From Microvirga aerophila (GTDB lineage: Bacteria; Pseudomonadota; Alphaproteobacteria; Rhizobiales; Beijerinckiaceae), in the NCBI RefSeq assembly GCF_003332305.1, contig NZ_QOIO01000002.1:1-64000 (forward strand): a DNA stretch of 64,000 nucleotides, given 5' to 3'. The translations under genes and the position numbers were made by a program. Under the pieces are notes generated by a model that saw only the letters and a program-made list of their open reading frames with translations, had not been told where the DNA came from and searched no databases. Positions 52,654 to 63,022 of this stretch are shown piece after piece (position 1 is the first letter of the stretch; every line of letters begins with the position of its first letter).

Positions 52654-54237
52654 ATGTCATGGTTGAAAAGAGCGGCGCTCACAGCCGTCGCCACGGCAGC
52701 CCTCATGGGCGCCGCGTCGGCCGAAGTCGTCTACAATCGCGCCAATTCCGGCGAGCCTGAGACCCTCGACACCCACAAGACCTCCACCGTGCAGGAATCC
52801 CACATCCTGCGCGACATGCTCGAAGGCCTCGTCACCTACAACGCGAAGGGCGAAGCCGTTCCGGGCCAAGCCACCAAGTGGGAAATCAGCGACGACGGCA
52901 AGACCTATCGCTTTACGTTGCGCGACGGCCTGAAATGGTCCAACGGCGACCCGGTCAAGGCTGCCGACTTCGTCTTCTCCTATCGGCGCATCGTGAACCC
53001 GGAGACGGGCGCGAAATACGCCAATATCCTGTACCCGATCCTGAATGCGGAGAAGATCAACAAGGGCCAGGGCAAGATCGAAGATCTCGGCGTCAAGGCG
53101 GTGGACGACAAGACCGTTGAGATCAAGCTCGAGCAGCCCACCCCGTACTTCATCGAGCTCTTGACCCACCAGACCAGCCTGCCGGTTCATCAGGCGTCTG
53201 TCGAAAAGTTCGGCAAGGACTTCGTGAAGCCCGGCAACATGGTCACGAATGGGGCCTACAAGCTCGTGGAGTTCGTGCCGAATTCGCACATCAAGCTCGC
53301 CAAGAACGAGAACTACTACGACGTCAAGAACGTCCAGATCGACACCGTCAACTACTTCCCGACCCCGGACTTCGCCGCCATGGTGCGCCGCTACGAGGCC
53401 GGCGAGCTCGACACCACAGACGACGTTCCAGCCGACCAGATGAAGTCGCTCAAGCAGCGCTTCAAGGATCAGGTTCACGTCGGCCCGTGGCTCGGGACCT
53501 ATTTCATGATCGTGAACTCTTCCAAGGCTCCGCTCAACGACGTGCGCGTGCGCCAGGCGCTCTCCATGGCCATGGACCGCGAGTTCATTGCCGAGCAGAT
53601 CTGGGGCGGAACCATGCTGCCCGGCTATTCCTTCATGCCTCCGGGCGTTGGCAACTACGGCGAGCCGGCCTTCATGGACTATAAGTCCGCGTCGCCGATC
53701 GACCGCGAGGAGAAGGCCAAGGAGCTCTTGAAAGAAGCGGGCTTCGGCCCGGGCAAGCCGCTCAAGGTCGAAATCCGCTACAACACCACGGATAACAACC
53801 GAAACACCGTTGTGGCTGTCGCCGACCAGTGGAAGCAGATCGGCGTCGAGACGTCCATGATTAATACGGACGGCAAGACCCACTTCGCCCATCTGCGTGA
53901 CGGCGGCGATTTCGACATCGCCCGCTACGGCTGGATTGCCGACTTCTCCGACCCGGAGAACTTCCTGTTCCTGCTCAAGAGCGACAACAAGGGCTTCAAT
54001 GCCGGCAAGTACAACAATCCTGAGTTCGACAACCTCCTCAAGCAGGCCGCAGGCGAGCTAGATCTGAAGAAGCGCGCCGACATCATGAAGAAGGCGGAAG
54101 CCGTCGCTATGAAGGACATGCCGTGGATTCCGGTCATGTACTACGGCAAGAGCCACCTGATCTCGCCCAAGATCAAGGGCTTCGAGCACAACACGCGCGG
54201 CGTCTATCCGTCTCGCTTCCTCTCGAAGGTCCAGTAA
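52654..54237 (+). CDS. oppA: peptide ABC transporter substrate-binding protein
   Basis: A 527-residue periplasmic SBP_bac_5 protein. A signal peptide (MSWLKRAALTAVATAALMGAASA) precedes the OppA/DppA body (YNRANSGEPETLDTHKTSTV; LRDGLKWSNGDPVKAADFVFSYRR; YFPTPDFAAMVRRYEAGELDTTDDVP). It captures oligopeptides, possibly murein peptides, for the permease encoded downstream. The closely spaced operon oppA-oppB-oppC-oppDF follows; a strong terminator-like hairpin after oppA probably reduces downstream transcript levels relative to the binding protein. Confidence 0.93.
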   Translation: MSWLKRAALTAVATAALMGAASAEVVYNRANSGEPETLDTHKTSTVQESHILRDMLEGLVTYNAKGEAVPGQATKWEISDDGKTYRFTLRDGLKWSNGDPVKAADFVFSYRRIVNPETGAKYANILYPILNAEKINKGQGKIEDLGVKAVDDKTVEIKLEQPTPYFIELLTHQTSLPVHQASVEKFGKDFVKPGNMVTNGAYKLVEFVPNSHIKLAKNENYYDVKNVQIDTVNYFPTPDFAAMVRRYEAGELDTTDDVPADQMKSLKQRFKDQVHVGPWLGTYFMIVNSSKAPLNDVRVRQALSMAMDREFIAEQIWGGTMLPGYSFMPPGVGNYGEPAFMDYKSASPIDREEKAKELLKEAGFGPGKPLKVEIRYNTTDNNRNTVVAVADQWKQIGVETSMINTDGKTHFAHLRDGGDFDIARYGWIADFSDPENFLFLLKSDNKGFNAGKYNNPEFDNLLKQAAGELDLKKRADIMKKAEAVAMKDMPWIPVMYYGKSHLISPKIKGFEHNTRGVYPSRFLSKVQ

Positions 54238-54252
54238 CTTTTTGACCCCCGT

Positions 54253-54288
54253 GGGGCGGTCTGGTCTCCAGACCGCCCTATTTCTTTT
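54253..54288 (+). terminator. intra-operon attenuator/terminator after oppA
   Basis: GGGCGGTCTGG-TCT-CCAGACCGCCC (11-bp stem) followed by T-rich TATTTCTTTT, between oppA and oppB. Such partial terminators raise the SBP-to-permease ratio. Confidence 0.8.
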
Positions 54289-54320
54289 GCGTTGATGCGT
54301 TGCAGCGGGAGGAGCTTACC

Positions 54321-55241
54321 TTGCTCTCCTTCATCCTTCGCCGATTTCTATCGGCCATCCCCACCCTCTTCATCATCGTCACCATTTCGTTCTTCCTGAT
54401 CCGGCTCGCGCCGGGTGGGCCGTTCGATCTCGAGCGGCCCCTCGAGGCCAAGGTGATGGAGAACCTTAACCGCATCTATCAGCTCGACCGTCCCCTCATC
54501 GAGCAGTACTGGCTCTACCTGAGCGCGGTCATGCGCGGGGATTTCGGCCCATCCTTCATCCTGCGGGACTTCTCCGTGGCCGAGCTTTTCGCCCGAGGTC
54601 TTCCCATTTCCATGACCTTGGGTGCGCTGGCCCTCTCCTTCGCGATCTTGGTCGGGGGCACGCTCGGGGCCATCGCGGCCCTGCGCCAGAACAGCGGGGT
54701 GGATTATCTCGTCACCGGCATGGGCGCTCTTGGCCTCACCATCCCCAATTTCGTGGTGGCGCCGGTCTTTCAGATCGTCTTCGGCCTTGCGCTGGCTTGG
54801 CTGCCGGTCGCCGGGTGGGCCAATGGCAGCCCGCGCAATCTCGTGCTGCCGGTGATCGTGCTTGCCCTGCCGCAGATCGCCGTGGTGTCGCGCATGACCC
54901 GCGCGGCCATGATCGAGAACCTGCGCTCCAACCATATTCGCACCCTGCGTTCGCTCGGCCTGCCGACCCGGGTGATCGTGGCCCACGCCCTGCGCGGCGC
55001 GGCGCTGCCGGTGGTGTCTTATCTCGGTCCTGCCGCGGCGGCGCTTCTGACCGGCTCGGTGGTGGTGGAAACCATCTTCGGCCTGCCGGGCATCGGCCGC
55101 TATTTCGTCGAAGGGGCGCTCAACCGCGACTACACCCTCGTCATGGGCACGGTCGTGGTGGTCGCCGTGTTCGTTCTCCTGTTCAACCTCGTGGTCGATA
55201 TCCTCTACGCCCTCATCGATCCGCGCATCCGCTACGACTGA
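54321..55241 (+). CDS. oppB: peptide ABC transporter permease OppB
   Basis: A 306-residue DppB/OppB-type permease with six membrane helices (ILRRFLSAIPTLFIIVTISFFLIRLAPGGPFD; ALALSFAILVGGTLGAIAAL; VVVVAVFVLLFNLVVDILYALIDPR) and the EAA loop region (RTLRSLGLPTRVIVAHALRGAALPVV). TTG at 54321 was chosen because GGGAGGAG lies at optimal distance; the in-frame TTG at 54300 is within that ribosome site region and is less likely. OppC follows after 8 bp. Confidence 0.93.
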   Translation: MLSFILRRFLSAIPTLFIIVTISFFLIRLAPGGPFDLERPLEAKVMENLNRIYQLDRPLIEQYWLYLSAVMRGDFGPSFILRDFSVAELFARGLPISMTLGALALSFAILVGGTLGAIAALRQNSGVDYLVTGMGALGLTIPNFVVAPVFQIVFGLALAWLPVAGWANGSPRNLVLPVIVLALPQIAVVSRMTRAAMIENLRSNHIRTLRSLGLPTRVIVAHALRGAALPVVSYLGPAAAALLTGSVVVETIFGLPGIGRYFVEGALNRDYTLVMGTVVVVAVFVLLFNLVVDILYALIDPRIRYD

Positions 55242-55249
55242 GGTGTGCC

Positions 55250-56392
55250 ATGGCCGAAGGCGCTGTTCTTCCTGTCGAAACCATGACCGGCCCCGTCGTC
55301 GGGCGCTCCCTCTGGGCGGAGGCCCGGGGGCGGCTCGTGCGCAACCGCGCAGCCCTCACCAGTCTCATCGTCCTGGGGCTGATCGCGCTCGCGTGCATTT
55401 TCGGGCCCTTTTTCACCGGGCATCCCTTTGATCGGGTCTATCCTGACTACGTCAAGGTTCCGGCGAGCCTCGAGGCCTATCCCACAGCCGAGCAGATCGA
55501 GCCGAACATCGAGCGCATCGGCTCCCGCGTGCGGGCGAAGCCGGAGAACATCACGATCGACGGCGACGTTGCGCGCATGACCCTGGTGAGCACGAGCAGC
55601 CGCCCGGTGGACGAGAGGCTTCTGGCCTATTTCGAGCGCTCGGATCTCTTCAGCACCGCCCGGGTTGTGGAGCGCCAGGACGAAGGCCAGCGCCTCCTGG
55701 TCGAGGTTCCGGTGAGACGCCAGCACTTCCTGTTCGGGACCGATACGAACGGGCGCGATCTTCTGACCCGGACCATGAAGGCGGGGCAGATCTCGTTGGC
55801 CATCGGACTTCTGGCCACCTTCGTGGCCATTCTCATCGGGGTGATCTACGGCGCGACCTCGGGCTATCTCGGAGGCCGGGTCGACCTCGTGATGATGCGC
55901 ATCGTCGACATCCTCTATTCGCTGCCGTTCATTTTCTTCGTCATCATGCTGGTCGTGTTCTTCGGCCGCAATTTCATCCTGATGTTCATCGCGGTGGGCG
56001 CGGTGGAATGGCTCGACATGGCGCGCATCGTTCGCGGCCAGACGCTGTCGATCAAACGCCAGGAATACGTCCAGGCAGCCGAAGCCCTCGGCGTGGAAAC
56101 GAGGGGCATCATCCGCCGACACGTGATCCCCAACACGCTTGGACCCGTGGTGGTCTACATGACCCTGCTGGTCCCGAAAGTGATCCTGCTCGAAAGCTTC
56201 CTGTCGTTCCTGGGCTTGGGCGTTCAGGAGCCCAATACAAGCCTCGGCGTCCTGATCTCCGAGGGAGCGAAGAACATCCAGGGAGCGCCCTGGATGTTGA
56301 TCTATCCGTCCATCACCCTGGTCGCGATCCTGTTCTGCCTCAACTTCATCGGCGACGGCCTGCGCGACGCCCTCGACCCGAAGGATCGCTGA
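55250..56392 (+). CDS. oppC: peptide ABC transporter permease OppC with periplasmic insertion
   Basis: A 380-residue DppC/OppC-type permease, about 80 residues longer than standard. The first membrane helix (TSLIVLGLIALACIFGPFFTGHPF) is followed by an extra hydrophilic periplasmic segment (residues about 57-160, VPASLEAYPTAEQ...YFERSDLF...RRQHFLFGTDTNGRDLLTR) before the permease core (AGQISLAIGLLATFVAILIG; EAA motif RQEYVQAAEALGVETRGIIRRHVIPN). The insertion may affect SBP docking. The ATG at 55250 follows GAGGTG. One base separates the stop from the next ATG. Confidence 0.93.
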   Translation: MAEGAVLPVETMTGPVVGRSLWAEARGRLVRNRAALTSLIVLGLIALACIFGPFFTGHPFDRVYPDYVKVPASLEAYPTAEQIEPNIERIGSRVRAKPENITIDGDVARMTLVSTSSRPVDERLLAYFERSDLFSTARVVERQDEGQRLLVEVPVRRQHFLFGTDTNGRDLLTRTMKAGQISLAIGLLATFVAILIGVIYGATSGYLGGRVDLVMMRIVDILYSLPFIFFVIMLVVFFGRNFILMFIAVGAVEWLDMARIVRGQTLSIKRQEYVQAAEALGVETRGIIRRHVIPNTLGPVVVYMTLLVPKVILLESFLSFLGLGVQEPNTSLGVLISEGAKNIQGAPWMLIYPSITLVAILFCLNFIGDGLRDALDPKDR

Positions 56393-56393
56393 C

Positions 56394-58025
<1,632 letters not shown>

Positions 58026-58052
58026 AGATCAAGCCCGGACAAGGCGCGCTCT

Positions 58053-58077
58053 TCCCTTCTCCTTGTGGGGAGGGAAC
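58053..58077. repeat. REP-type imperfect palindrome
   Basis: TTCCCTTCTCC-TTGT-GGGGAGGGAA, an imperfect relative of the 5659-5679 element, after the opp operon. It may also serve as a transcript 3' end. Confidence 0.5.
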
Positions 58078-58168
58078 GAGGGGACGCTTGTCGTAAGGTG
58101 TGGCGGACGTTCTCGCCAACTCTGAGACTCTGGAACCGGATCGCCGGGTGCGGATTTGACTCCGCGCC

Positions 58169-59740
58169 ATGGCAAAGCTCGCGACCTATCGCGCCAAGCG
58201 CGACTTCACCAAGACCTCTGAACCGAAGGGAAAGCCCTCCCGCAGGCCCGGGGCCTCTTTCACTATCCAGAAGCATGACGCATCCCGTCTGCACTACGAT
58301 TTCCGGCTCGAGCTGGATGGGGTCCTGAAAAGCTGGGCGGTTTCCAAAGGACCAAGTCTCGTCAAGGGCGAGAAGCGCCTCGCGGTTCATGTGGAGGATC
58401 ATCCGCTCGAATACGGCGATTTCGAAGGCACCATTCCGGAGGGACAGTATGGCGGCGGCACGGTCATGCTGTGGGATCGCGGAACGTGGGAACCTGAGAG
58501 CGACGCACAGGAAGGCTACGCCAAGGGTCGTATTACCTTCCGCCTCCAGGGCGAGAAGCTGCATGGAAGCTGGCATCTGGTGCGCATGGGTAAGCGCCCG
58601 AAGGAGCGCCAGGAATCCTGGCTGCTCATCAAGGCCGAGGATGAGCATGCCCGGTCGGAGGACGATCCAGATATCCTTGAGGAGGAACCCTTGTCGGTGA
58701 AAACGGGCCGGTCCATCGAAGAGATCGCCGGCAAGCCAAAAGCACCAGCGAAGAAGACCGCGGCCAAATCCGCCAAGGCGAAGGCTGACGTGACGCCGGC
58801 CAAGACGAAACGAACCTCATCCAAAAAGACCAAGGATACTCCGCCGGCTGAAGTGGCGGGCGTGCCCCTCACCCATCCGGACCGGCTGCTCTGGGAAGAG
58901 CAGGGACTGACGAAGCAGCAGCTTGCCGAGTTCTATGCAGGCATTTCCGATTGGCTTCTGCCGCATCTCGTCGATCGACCTTTGACGCTGATCCGCTGTC
59001 CGTCGGGAGCCCAGAAGCATTGTTTCGTGCAGAGGCATTCCTGGGCCGGTCTCAGCGACTTCATCCATCGTGAAATGGTGCCGGACGGCAAGGGCGAGCA
59101 GGAAGTTCTGCTTGTCCGGGACATTCAGGGCGTCGTCGCTCTCGTACAGTCCGGCGTGCTGGAGATGCACGTTTGGGGCGCGACCATCGCCGACCTCGCC
59201 CGTCCCGATCGCCTAATCTTCGACTTCGATCCCGGCGAAGGTGTGGACTGGCCGATGGTGATCGAGGGTGCCCGCGCCGTACGGGATCGGCTGAAAGCCA
59301 TTGGGCTCGAAAGCTTCGTCAAGACAACAGGCGGCAAAGGCCTGCACGTGGTGGTGCCGGTCACGCCGAAAGCCACCTGGAAAGAGGCTGCCGCCTTCAC
59401 GCGCCAGATGGCGGAAGCCATGGCGGCGGAGGAGCCCGATCGCTACACCACCACGTCCGTCAAAGCCGAGCGCGAGGGCAAGATCTTCATCGACTACCTG
59501 CGCAACAACCGCGAGGCGTCGGCGGTCGCGCCCTACTCCACGCGCTCGCGGGAAGGTGCGCCTGTGGCGACGCCGGTCGCCTGGGACGAGCTTTCGCCAA
59601 AGATCAGGCCCAACGGCTTCACGGTGCAGAACCTCCCCAAGCGCCTTGAAGCACTCAAGGCGGACCCGTGGGCGGACCTGACGAAGATCGACCAGGTTCT
59701 GCCTGAAACCAAACGCGCACGGCGCAAGCCCAAGGGTTGA
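58169..59740 (+). CDS. LigD-type NHEJ protein: phosphoesterase plus polymerase, no ligase domain
   Basis: A 523-residue protein. Residues 1-170 are the LigD 3'-phosphoesterase, with the Pseudomonas active-site set conserved at His36, His42, Asp44, Arg46 and His78. A Lys/Ala-rich linker (about 180-225) replaces the ATP-dependent ligase domain that lies here in PE-LIG-POL LigD. Residues about 230-515 are the primase-polymerase domain, with Asp352/Asp354 in IFDFDPGEG, TGGKGLHV and Asp442 (IFIDYLRN). It could process breaks by gap filling and end trimming but needs a separate ligase. No ku gene is in the window. The ATG at 58169 is likely. Confidence 0.93.
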   Translation: MAKLATYRAKRDFTKTSEPKGKPSRRPGASFTIQKHDASRLHYDFRLELDGVLKSWAVSKGPSLVKGEKRLAVHVEDHPLEYGDFEGTIPEGQYGGGTVMLWDRGTWEPESDAQEGYAKGRITFRLQGEKLHGSWHLVRMGKRPKERQESWLLIKAEDEHARSEDDPDILEEEPLSVKTGRSIEEIAGKPKAPAKKTAAKSAKAKADVTPAKTKRTSSKKTKDTPPAEVAGVPLTHPDRLLWEEQGLTKQQLAEFYAGISDWLLPHLVDRPLTLIRCPSGAQKHCFVQRHSWAGLSDFIHREMVPDGKGEQEVLLVRDIQGVVALVQSGVLEMHVWGATIADLARPDRLIFDFDPGEGVDWPMVIEGARAVRDRLKAIGLESFVKTTGGKGLHVVVPVTPKATWKEAAAFTRQMAEAMAAEEPDRYTTTSVKAEREGKIFIDYLRNNREASAVAPYSTRSREGAPVATPVAWDELSPKIRPNGFTVQNLPKRLEALKADPWADLTKIDQVLPETKRARRKPKG

Positions 59741-59813
59741 GCCGCTCACTCCGACACTGAGCTCTGTCATCCATGGCTGAGGCTAACCCGGCCATGACGG
59801 CTAACAGGCTCCC

Positions 59814-60449
59814 TTAGAAGACCGGGGTCCGGATTCCCTCGACCTTGAACGTCTCCTGCACGGCCGGTAGTGCGAAGACACGCTCGGCGAATGCATTCAG
59901 GTTCGGGATCGCCCGTGCGGGCCGAGGCATCCCGCGGCTCCAGCGCATGAGCATGAGCAGGAAGAGATCGGCGGCCGAGAAGCGCTCCCCCAGAAGCCAT
60001 TGCTTGTCGCCGAGCTGTTCGGAGATCACGTCGAACATCCGGTCGAGCCGCTGTCCCGCTGTTTCCTTGACGCTGGGCACGGCGGTTTCGTCGTTCACAT
60101 GTTCATGCGGGTAGAACCACGCGCGAAACTCGGGCTGAGGCGTGTTGGTGAGGTGCACCATCCACTTGTAGAACTCCGCCCGCTCCGCGGTGCCGACAGG
60201 TGGTGCAAGTCCCGCATCGGGATACTTGTCCACGAGGTGAAGCACGATGGCTGCTGTCTCGAACAGGACGAGATCCCCGTCCACCAGAACGGGAATGCGG
60301 CCATTGGGGTTGAGCTTGAGATATTCCGGGCTTTTCTGAGCGCCTTGCCCCCGGTCCACCAGGCGCAGCTCGAACGGCACGCCCAGCTCGCGCAGGACCA
60401 TGTGCGGCAGAAGACTGGCGTTACCCGGGTAGTAATGAAGAGCAAGCAT
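59814..60449 (-). CDS. glutathione S-transferase family protein
   Basis: A 211-residue GST. The thioredoxin-fold N-terminal domain (residues 1-75) contains YYPGNASLLPHMVLRELGVPFE and NGRIPVLVDGDLVLFETAAI (the glutathione-binding cis-Pro and Glu-Thr region); the helical C-terminal domain has the typical ERFSAADLFLLMLM N-capping motif. Glutathione conjugation or reduction of an unknown substrate is expected. The ATG at 60449 follows GAGAGG. The open frame continues upstream opposite the PPK2 gene but has no coding character there. Confidence 0.9.
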   Translation of the reverse strand: MLALHYYPGNASLLPHMVLRELGVPFELRLVDRGQGAQKSPEYLKLNPNGRIPVLVDGDLVLFETAAIVLHLVDKYPDAGLAPPVGTAERAEFYKWMVHLTNTPQPEFRAWFYPHEHVNDETAVPSVKETAGQRLDRMFDVISEQLGDKQWLLGERFSAADLFLLMLMRWSRGMPRPARAIPNLNAFAERVFALPAVQETFKVEGIRTPVF

Positions 60450-60587
60450 TCCCAACCTCTCATCCTCGAATGCCGCTCTTGGTACGACCGGGCTATCGGC
60501 GAGTAAAGCCGGAGCAGGTGTCATGCGCATCTTCTTTTCGCCCTGCCCCGCCCTATCGTTTCGTATGAGGCGGAAAGGGCGTGCGTG

Positions 60588-61409
60588 ATGGTTGAAGCGC
60601 TGGACTTGGTCGAGAAGCTTCGGATCCGGCCAGGGGAGCAGATCCGCCTGTCGGACCGTGATCCTCGGGACAAGTGCGGCCTTGCCGCCAAGGAGGAAGC
60701 CGAGGCTCTGACCCGCACCTGTGCGCAGGAGATCGACACCCTGCAGGACCACCTCTACGCGGAGGGCCGGCGTGCGCTTCTGGTGATTCTTCAAGGCACC
60801 GATACCTCCGGAAAGGACGGGACGATCCGGGGCGTCTTCAATGCGACGGGCCCGCTCGGTGTGTCGGTCACGGCCTTCCGGCAACCCTCCGAGATCGAGC
60901 TCGCCCACGACTATCTCTGGCGCGTCCACGCCGTTTGCCCAAGGCGCGGCACCATTGGCATTTTCAACCGATCCCATTACGAGGAGGTGCTGGTCGCGAA
61001 GGTCCGCGGCTTTGCGCCGAAGGAGGAGATCGAGCAGCGCTACGAGCAGATCAACGCGTTCGAGAAGATCCTCGTCGAGAACGGCACCACAATCCTCAAA
61101 TTCATGCTCCACATCTCCAAGGACGAACAGGCGGAGCGCCTTCAGGAGCGTCTCGACAATCCGGAAAAGCACTGGAAATTCAGCGCCGGCGACCTGGATG
61201 ATCGGAAGCACTGGGACGAGTTCCAGGAGGCTTACGAGATCATGCTGAACCGCTGCTCGACTCCGTGGGCCCCGTGGCATGTGATTCCGGCCGACCGAAA
61301 ATGGGTCCGCAACGCCGCGATCGCGTCCATCGTCAAGGCAACCCTCGAGGCGATGGACCCGCGTTATCCGGAGGTTTCGTGGAACCCGGCCGACTTCAAG
61401 ATTCCCTGA
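60588..61409 (+). CDS. ppk2: polyphosphate kinase 2 (PPK2) family protein
   Basis: A 273-residue PPK2 that transfers phosphate between polyphosphate and nucleotides. Walker A GTDTSGKDGTI, the lid and Walker B block GIFNRSHYEEVLVAKV, and CSTPWAPWHVIPADRKWVRN are diagnostic. Single-domain PPK2 class is suggested by length; which nucleotide (GDP/ADP/AMP) is used cannot be read. ATG 60588 is preferred to the GTG at 60585 because AAAGGG lies upstream. It is divergent from the GST gene with 138 bp between. Confidence 0.9.
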   Translation: MVEALDLVEKLRIRPGEQIRLSDRDPRDKCGLAAKEEAEALTRTCAQEIDTLQDHLYAEGRRALLVILQGTDTSGKDGTIRGVFNATGPLGVSVTAFRQPSEIELAHDYLWRVHAVCPRRGTIGIFNRSHYEEVLVAKVRGFAPKEEIEQRYEQINAFEKILVENGTTILKFMLHISKDEQAERLQERLDNPEKHWKFSAGDLDDRKHWDEFQEAYEIMLNRCSTPWAPWHVIPADRKWVRNAAIASIVKATLEAMDPRYPEVSWNPADFKIP

Positions 61410-61420
61410 AAGAACCGGTC

Positions 61421-62005
61421 TCAGTATACCTTGCCGACCGTCATCACCGAGCGAAAGTCCTCGTCACTGTCGATGTAGCTGCTTTCGGGCCCTGCTCCCA
61501 CGGCGTCGAAGAACCGGCTGACGAAACAGCGGAACGCGGCGCAAAGAGCGATGTCGCAAATTTCCCGATCGGTGAAGCCGACGGCGCGTAACCGATCAAT
61601 GTCGGCCTGCGTAACCTGAGATGAGTCCTGAGCGACCTTTTCTGCATAAGTCAGCATCTCCAGGTCCTTCTCCGACAGGCCGGCCGTTCTGAAATCCCGC
61701 TGCACGGCCATCACGGCCTCCTTCGATCCCAGATCGCCGATCAGCTGCTTGCCGTAGACATAGGAGCAGTAGGTGGATCGCGTGTGCTTGGCGGCGATGA
61801 GCGTGATCAGACGCCACTCCCGCAGGCCAAGCGAGAATCCGGACCGGATCCGGTCGGAAAAATCGGTGTAGATCGGCAGCAAGTCCGGGCGCGCGGTGAA
61901 GCACTGCGTCGCGGCCATCACGAAACCAAGCTGCGATTTCTGCTTCCCGTAGATTTCCGCGATCCGGCCGGTTGCGTCTTCCTCGGCTATCGTGTGCAAG
62001 AACAT
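61421..62005 (-). CDS. AhpD-like / carboxymuconolactone decarboxylase family protein
   Basis: A 194-residue helical protein of the CMD/AhpD-like superfamily (peroxidase-related). The AhpD-type motif region is AAKHTRSTYCSYVYGKQL, which has only one cysteine where AhpD needs a CxxC pair, so a disulfide-based peroxidase mechanism is doubtful; a later Cys (DIALCAAFRCF) could substitute. It is convergent with PPK2 (11 bp apart). A function in detoxification is only an inference. Confidence 0.75.
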   Translation of the reverse strand: MFLHTIAEEDATGRIAEIYGKQKSQLGFVMAATQCFTARPDLLPIYTDFSDRIRSGFSLGLREWRLITLIAAKHTRSTYCSYVYGKQLIGDLGSKEAVMAVQRDFRTAGLSEKDLEMLTYAEKVAQDSSQVTQADIDRLRAVGFTDREICDIALCAAFRCFVSRFFDAVGAGPESSYIDSDEDFRSVMTVGKVY

Positions 62006-62177
62006 CTGGACCTCCGAGCGGAGTGCTCACGCACATCAGCCTAGCAGGAATCCACCTGGTTCGGGATCCCATGCAGCCTGCAGCGCCCGGCCCGGTTCTT
62101 GGCGACAGGGCAGCGCCGCCTTACAACCTTGGCTGTATGCACTTGCCGACAGGCCGAATGAGCGCGACAATACACTC

Positions 62178-63014
62178 ATGAAAACCATTCTCGTCCCCAT
62201 CGAAGACCACGCCGTGGTCGAGCCCATCCTGGAAACGGCTCTCCTTCTGGGCCGCGCCTTCGACAGCTACATCGAGGGCATCGCGATCACGCCGGATTAT
62301 CCAGTCGTGCTCCCGGTCGATATCGCCATCGGGGTGCCGTCGCCGATCACCCCGGAGAACCGGGTCGAAATGGCCAGGGCCTGCCGGGAGCGCTTCGAGG
62401 CCTTCATGGTGACGAAGCAGATTTCCCGCGCGGCCGCTGGATTTGCCACGCTAGGCTATGGCTGGCGGCAGGACGGCCTGATGGAGGATGCTTTCCTGGG
62501 GGCTTACGGGCGGGTTTTCGACGTGAGCGTTCTCGGCCGGCCGGACGGTGCGAGCGGCCGGACACGCCTGTCGACCGTGGAATCCGCCTTGTTCGAGACC
62601 GGCCGCCCGGTTCTGATCGCGCCCCCCGCCCCTCCACGCAGTCTTGGCGAAACCGCTGTCATCGCCTGGAACCGGAGCACGGAAACGGCCCGCGCGGTAC
62701 TGGGATCCATGCCGCTTCTCGCCAGGGCCCGCCGGGTCGTCGTTCTCGAACTCGAGGATTGGGGCGTTCCCGGGCCTTCGGGGTCCGAACTCGTGCGCGC
62801 CCTGCGGATGCACGGCATCGAGGCGCAGGCCATAACGGCGCCCGATCCCAACAACAGGCCGGGCGAGACGATCCTGGCGGAGGCTGGTGCGTTGGGCTGC
62901 GACCTGCTGGTGAAGGGAGCCTACACCCAGAGCCGCCTCAGGCAGATGTTCTTTGGCGGCGCAACAAGCCACATCCTGGGCAACACGACCATTCCAGTCC
63001 TGATGGCCCATTAA
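62178..63014 (+). CDS. universal stress protein, tandem-domain
   Basis: A 278-residue Usp with two domains. Domain 1 (about 1-150, MKTILVPIEDHAVVEPILETALLLGRAF; the region ends RTRLSTVESALFETGRPVLIAP) and domain 2 (about 158-278, ETAVIAWNRSTETARAVLGSMPLL; LGCDLLVKGAYTQSRLRQMFFGGATSHILGNTTIPVLMAH). Tandem Usps often bind ATP in one half; the G-x2-G-x9-G motif in the C-terminal half is degenerate (GAYTQSRLRQMFFGGATS). Longer upstream frames are not coding. The lactonase gene starts 8 bp later, so they are likely one operon. Confidence 0.88.
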   Translation: MKTILVPIEDHAVVEPILETALLLGRAFDSYIEGIAITPDYPVVLPVDIAIGVPSPITPENRVEMARACRERFEAFMVTKQISRAAAGFATLGYGWRQDGLMEDAFLGAYGRVFDVSVLGRPDGASGRTRLSTVESALFETGRPVLIAPPAPPRSLGETAVIAWNRSTETARAVLGSMPLLARARRVVVLELEDWGVPGPSGSELVRALRMHGIEAQAITAPDPNNRPGETILAEAGALGCDLLVKGAYTQSRLRQMFFGGATSHILGNTTIPVLMAH

Positions 63015-63022
63015 CCGACGCC

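Noticed and set aside
59814-61280. Long minus frame that could make the GST 488 residues
   Set aside because: The extension covers the PPK2 gene in antisense. The GST homology begins at the ATG at 60449, which has a ribosome site.
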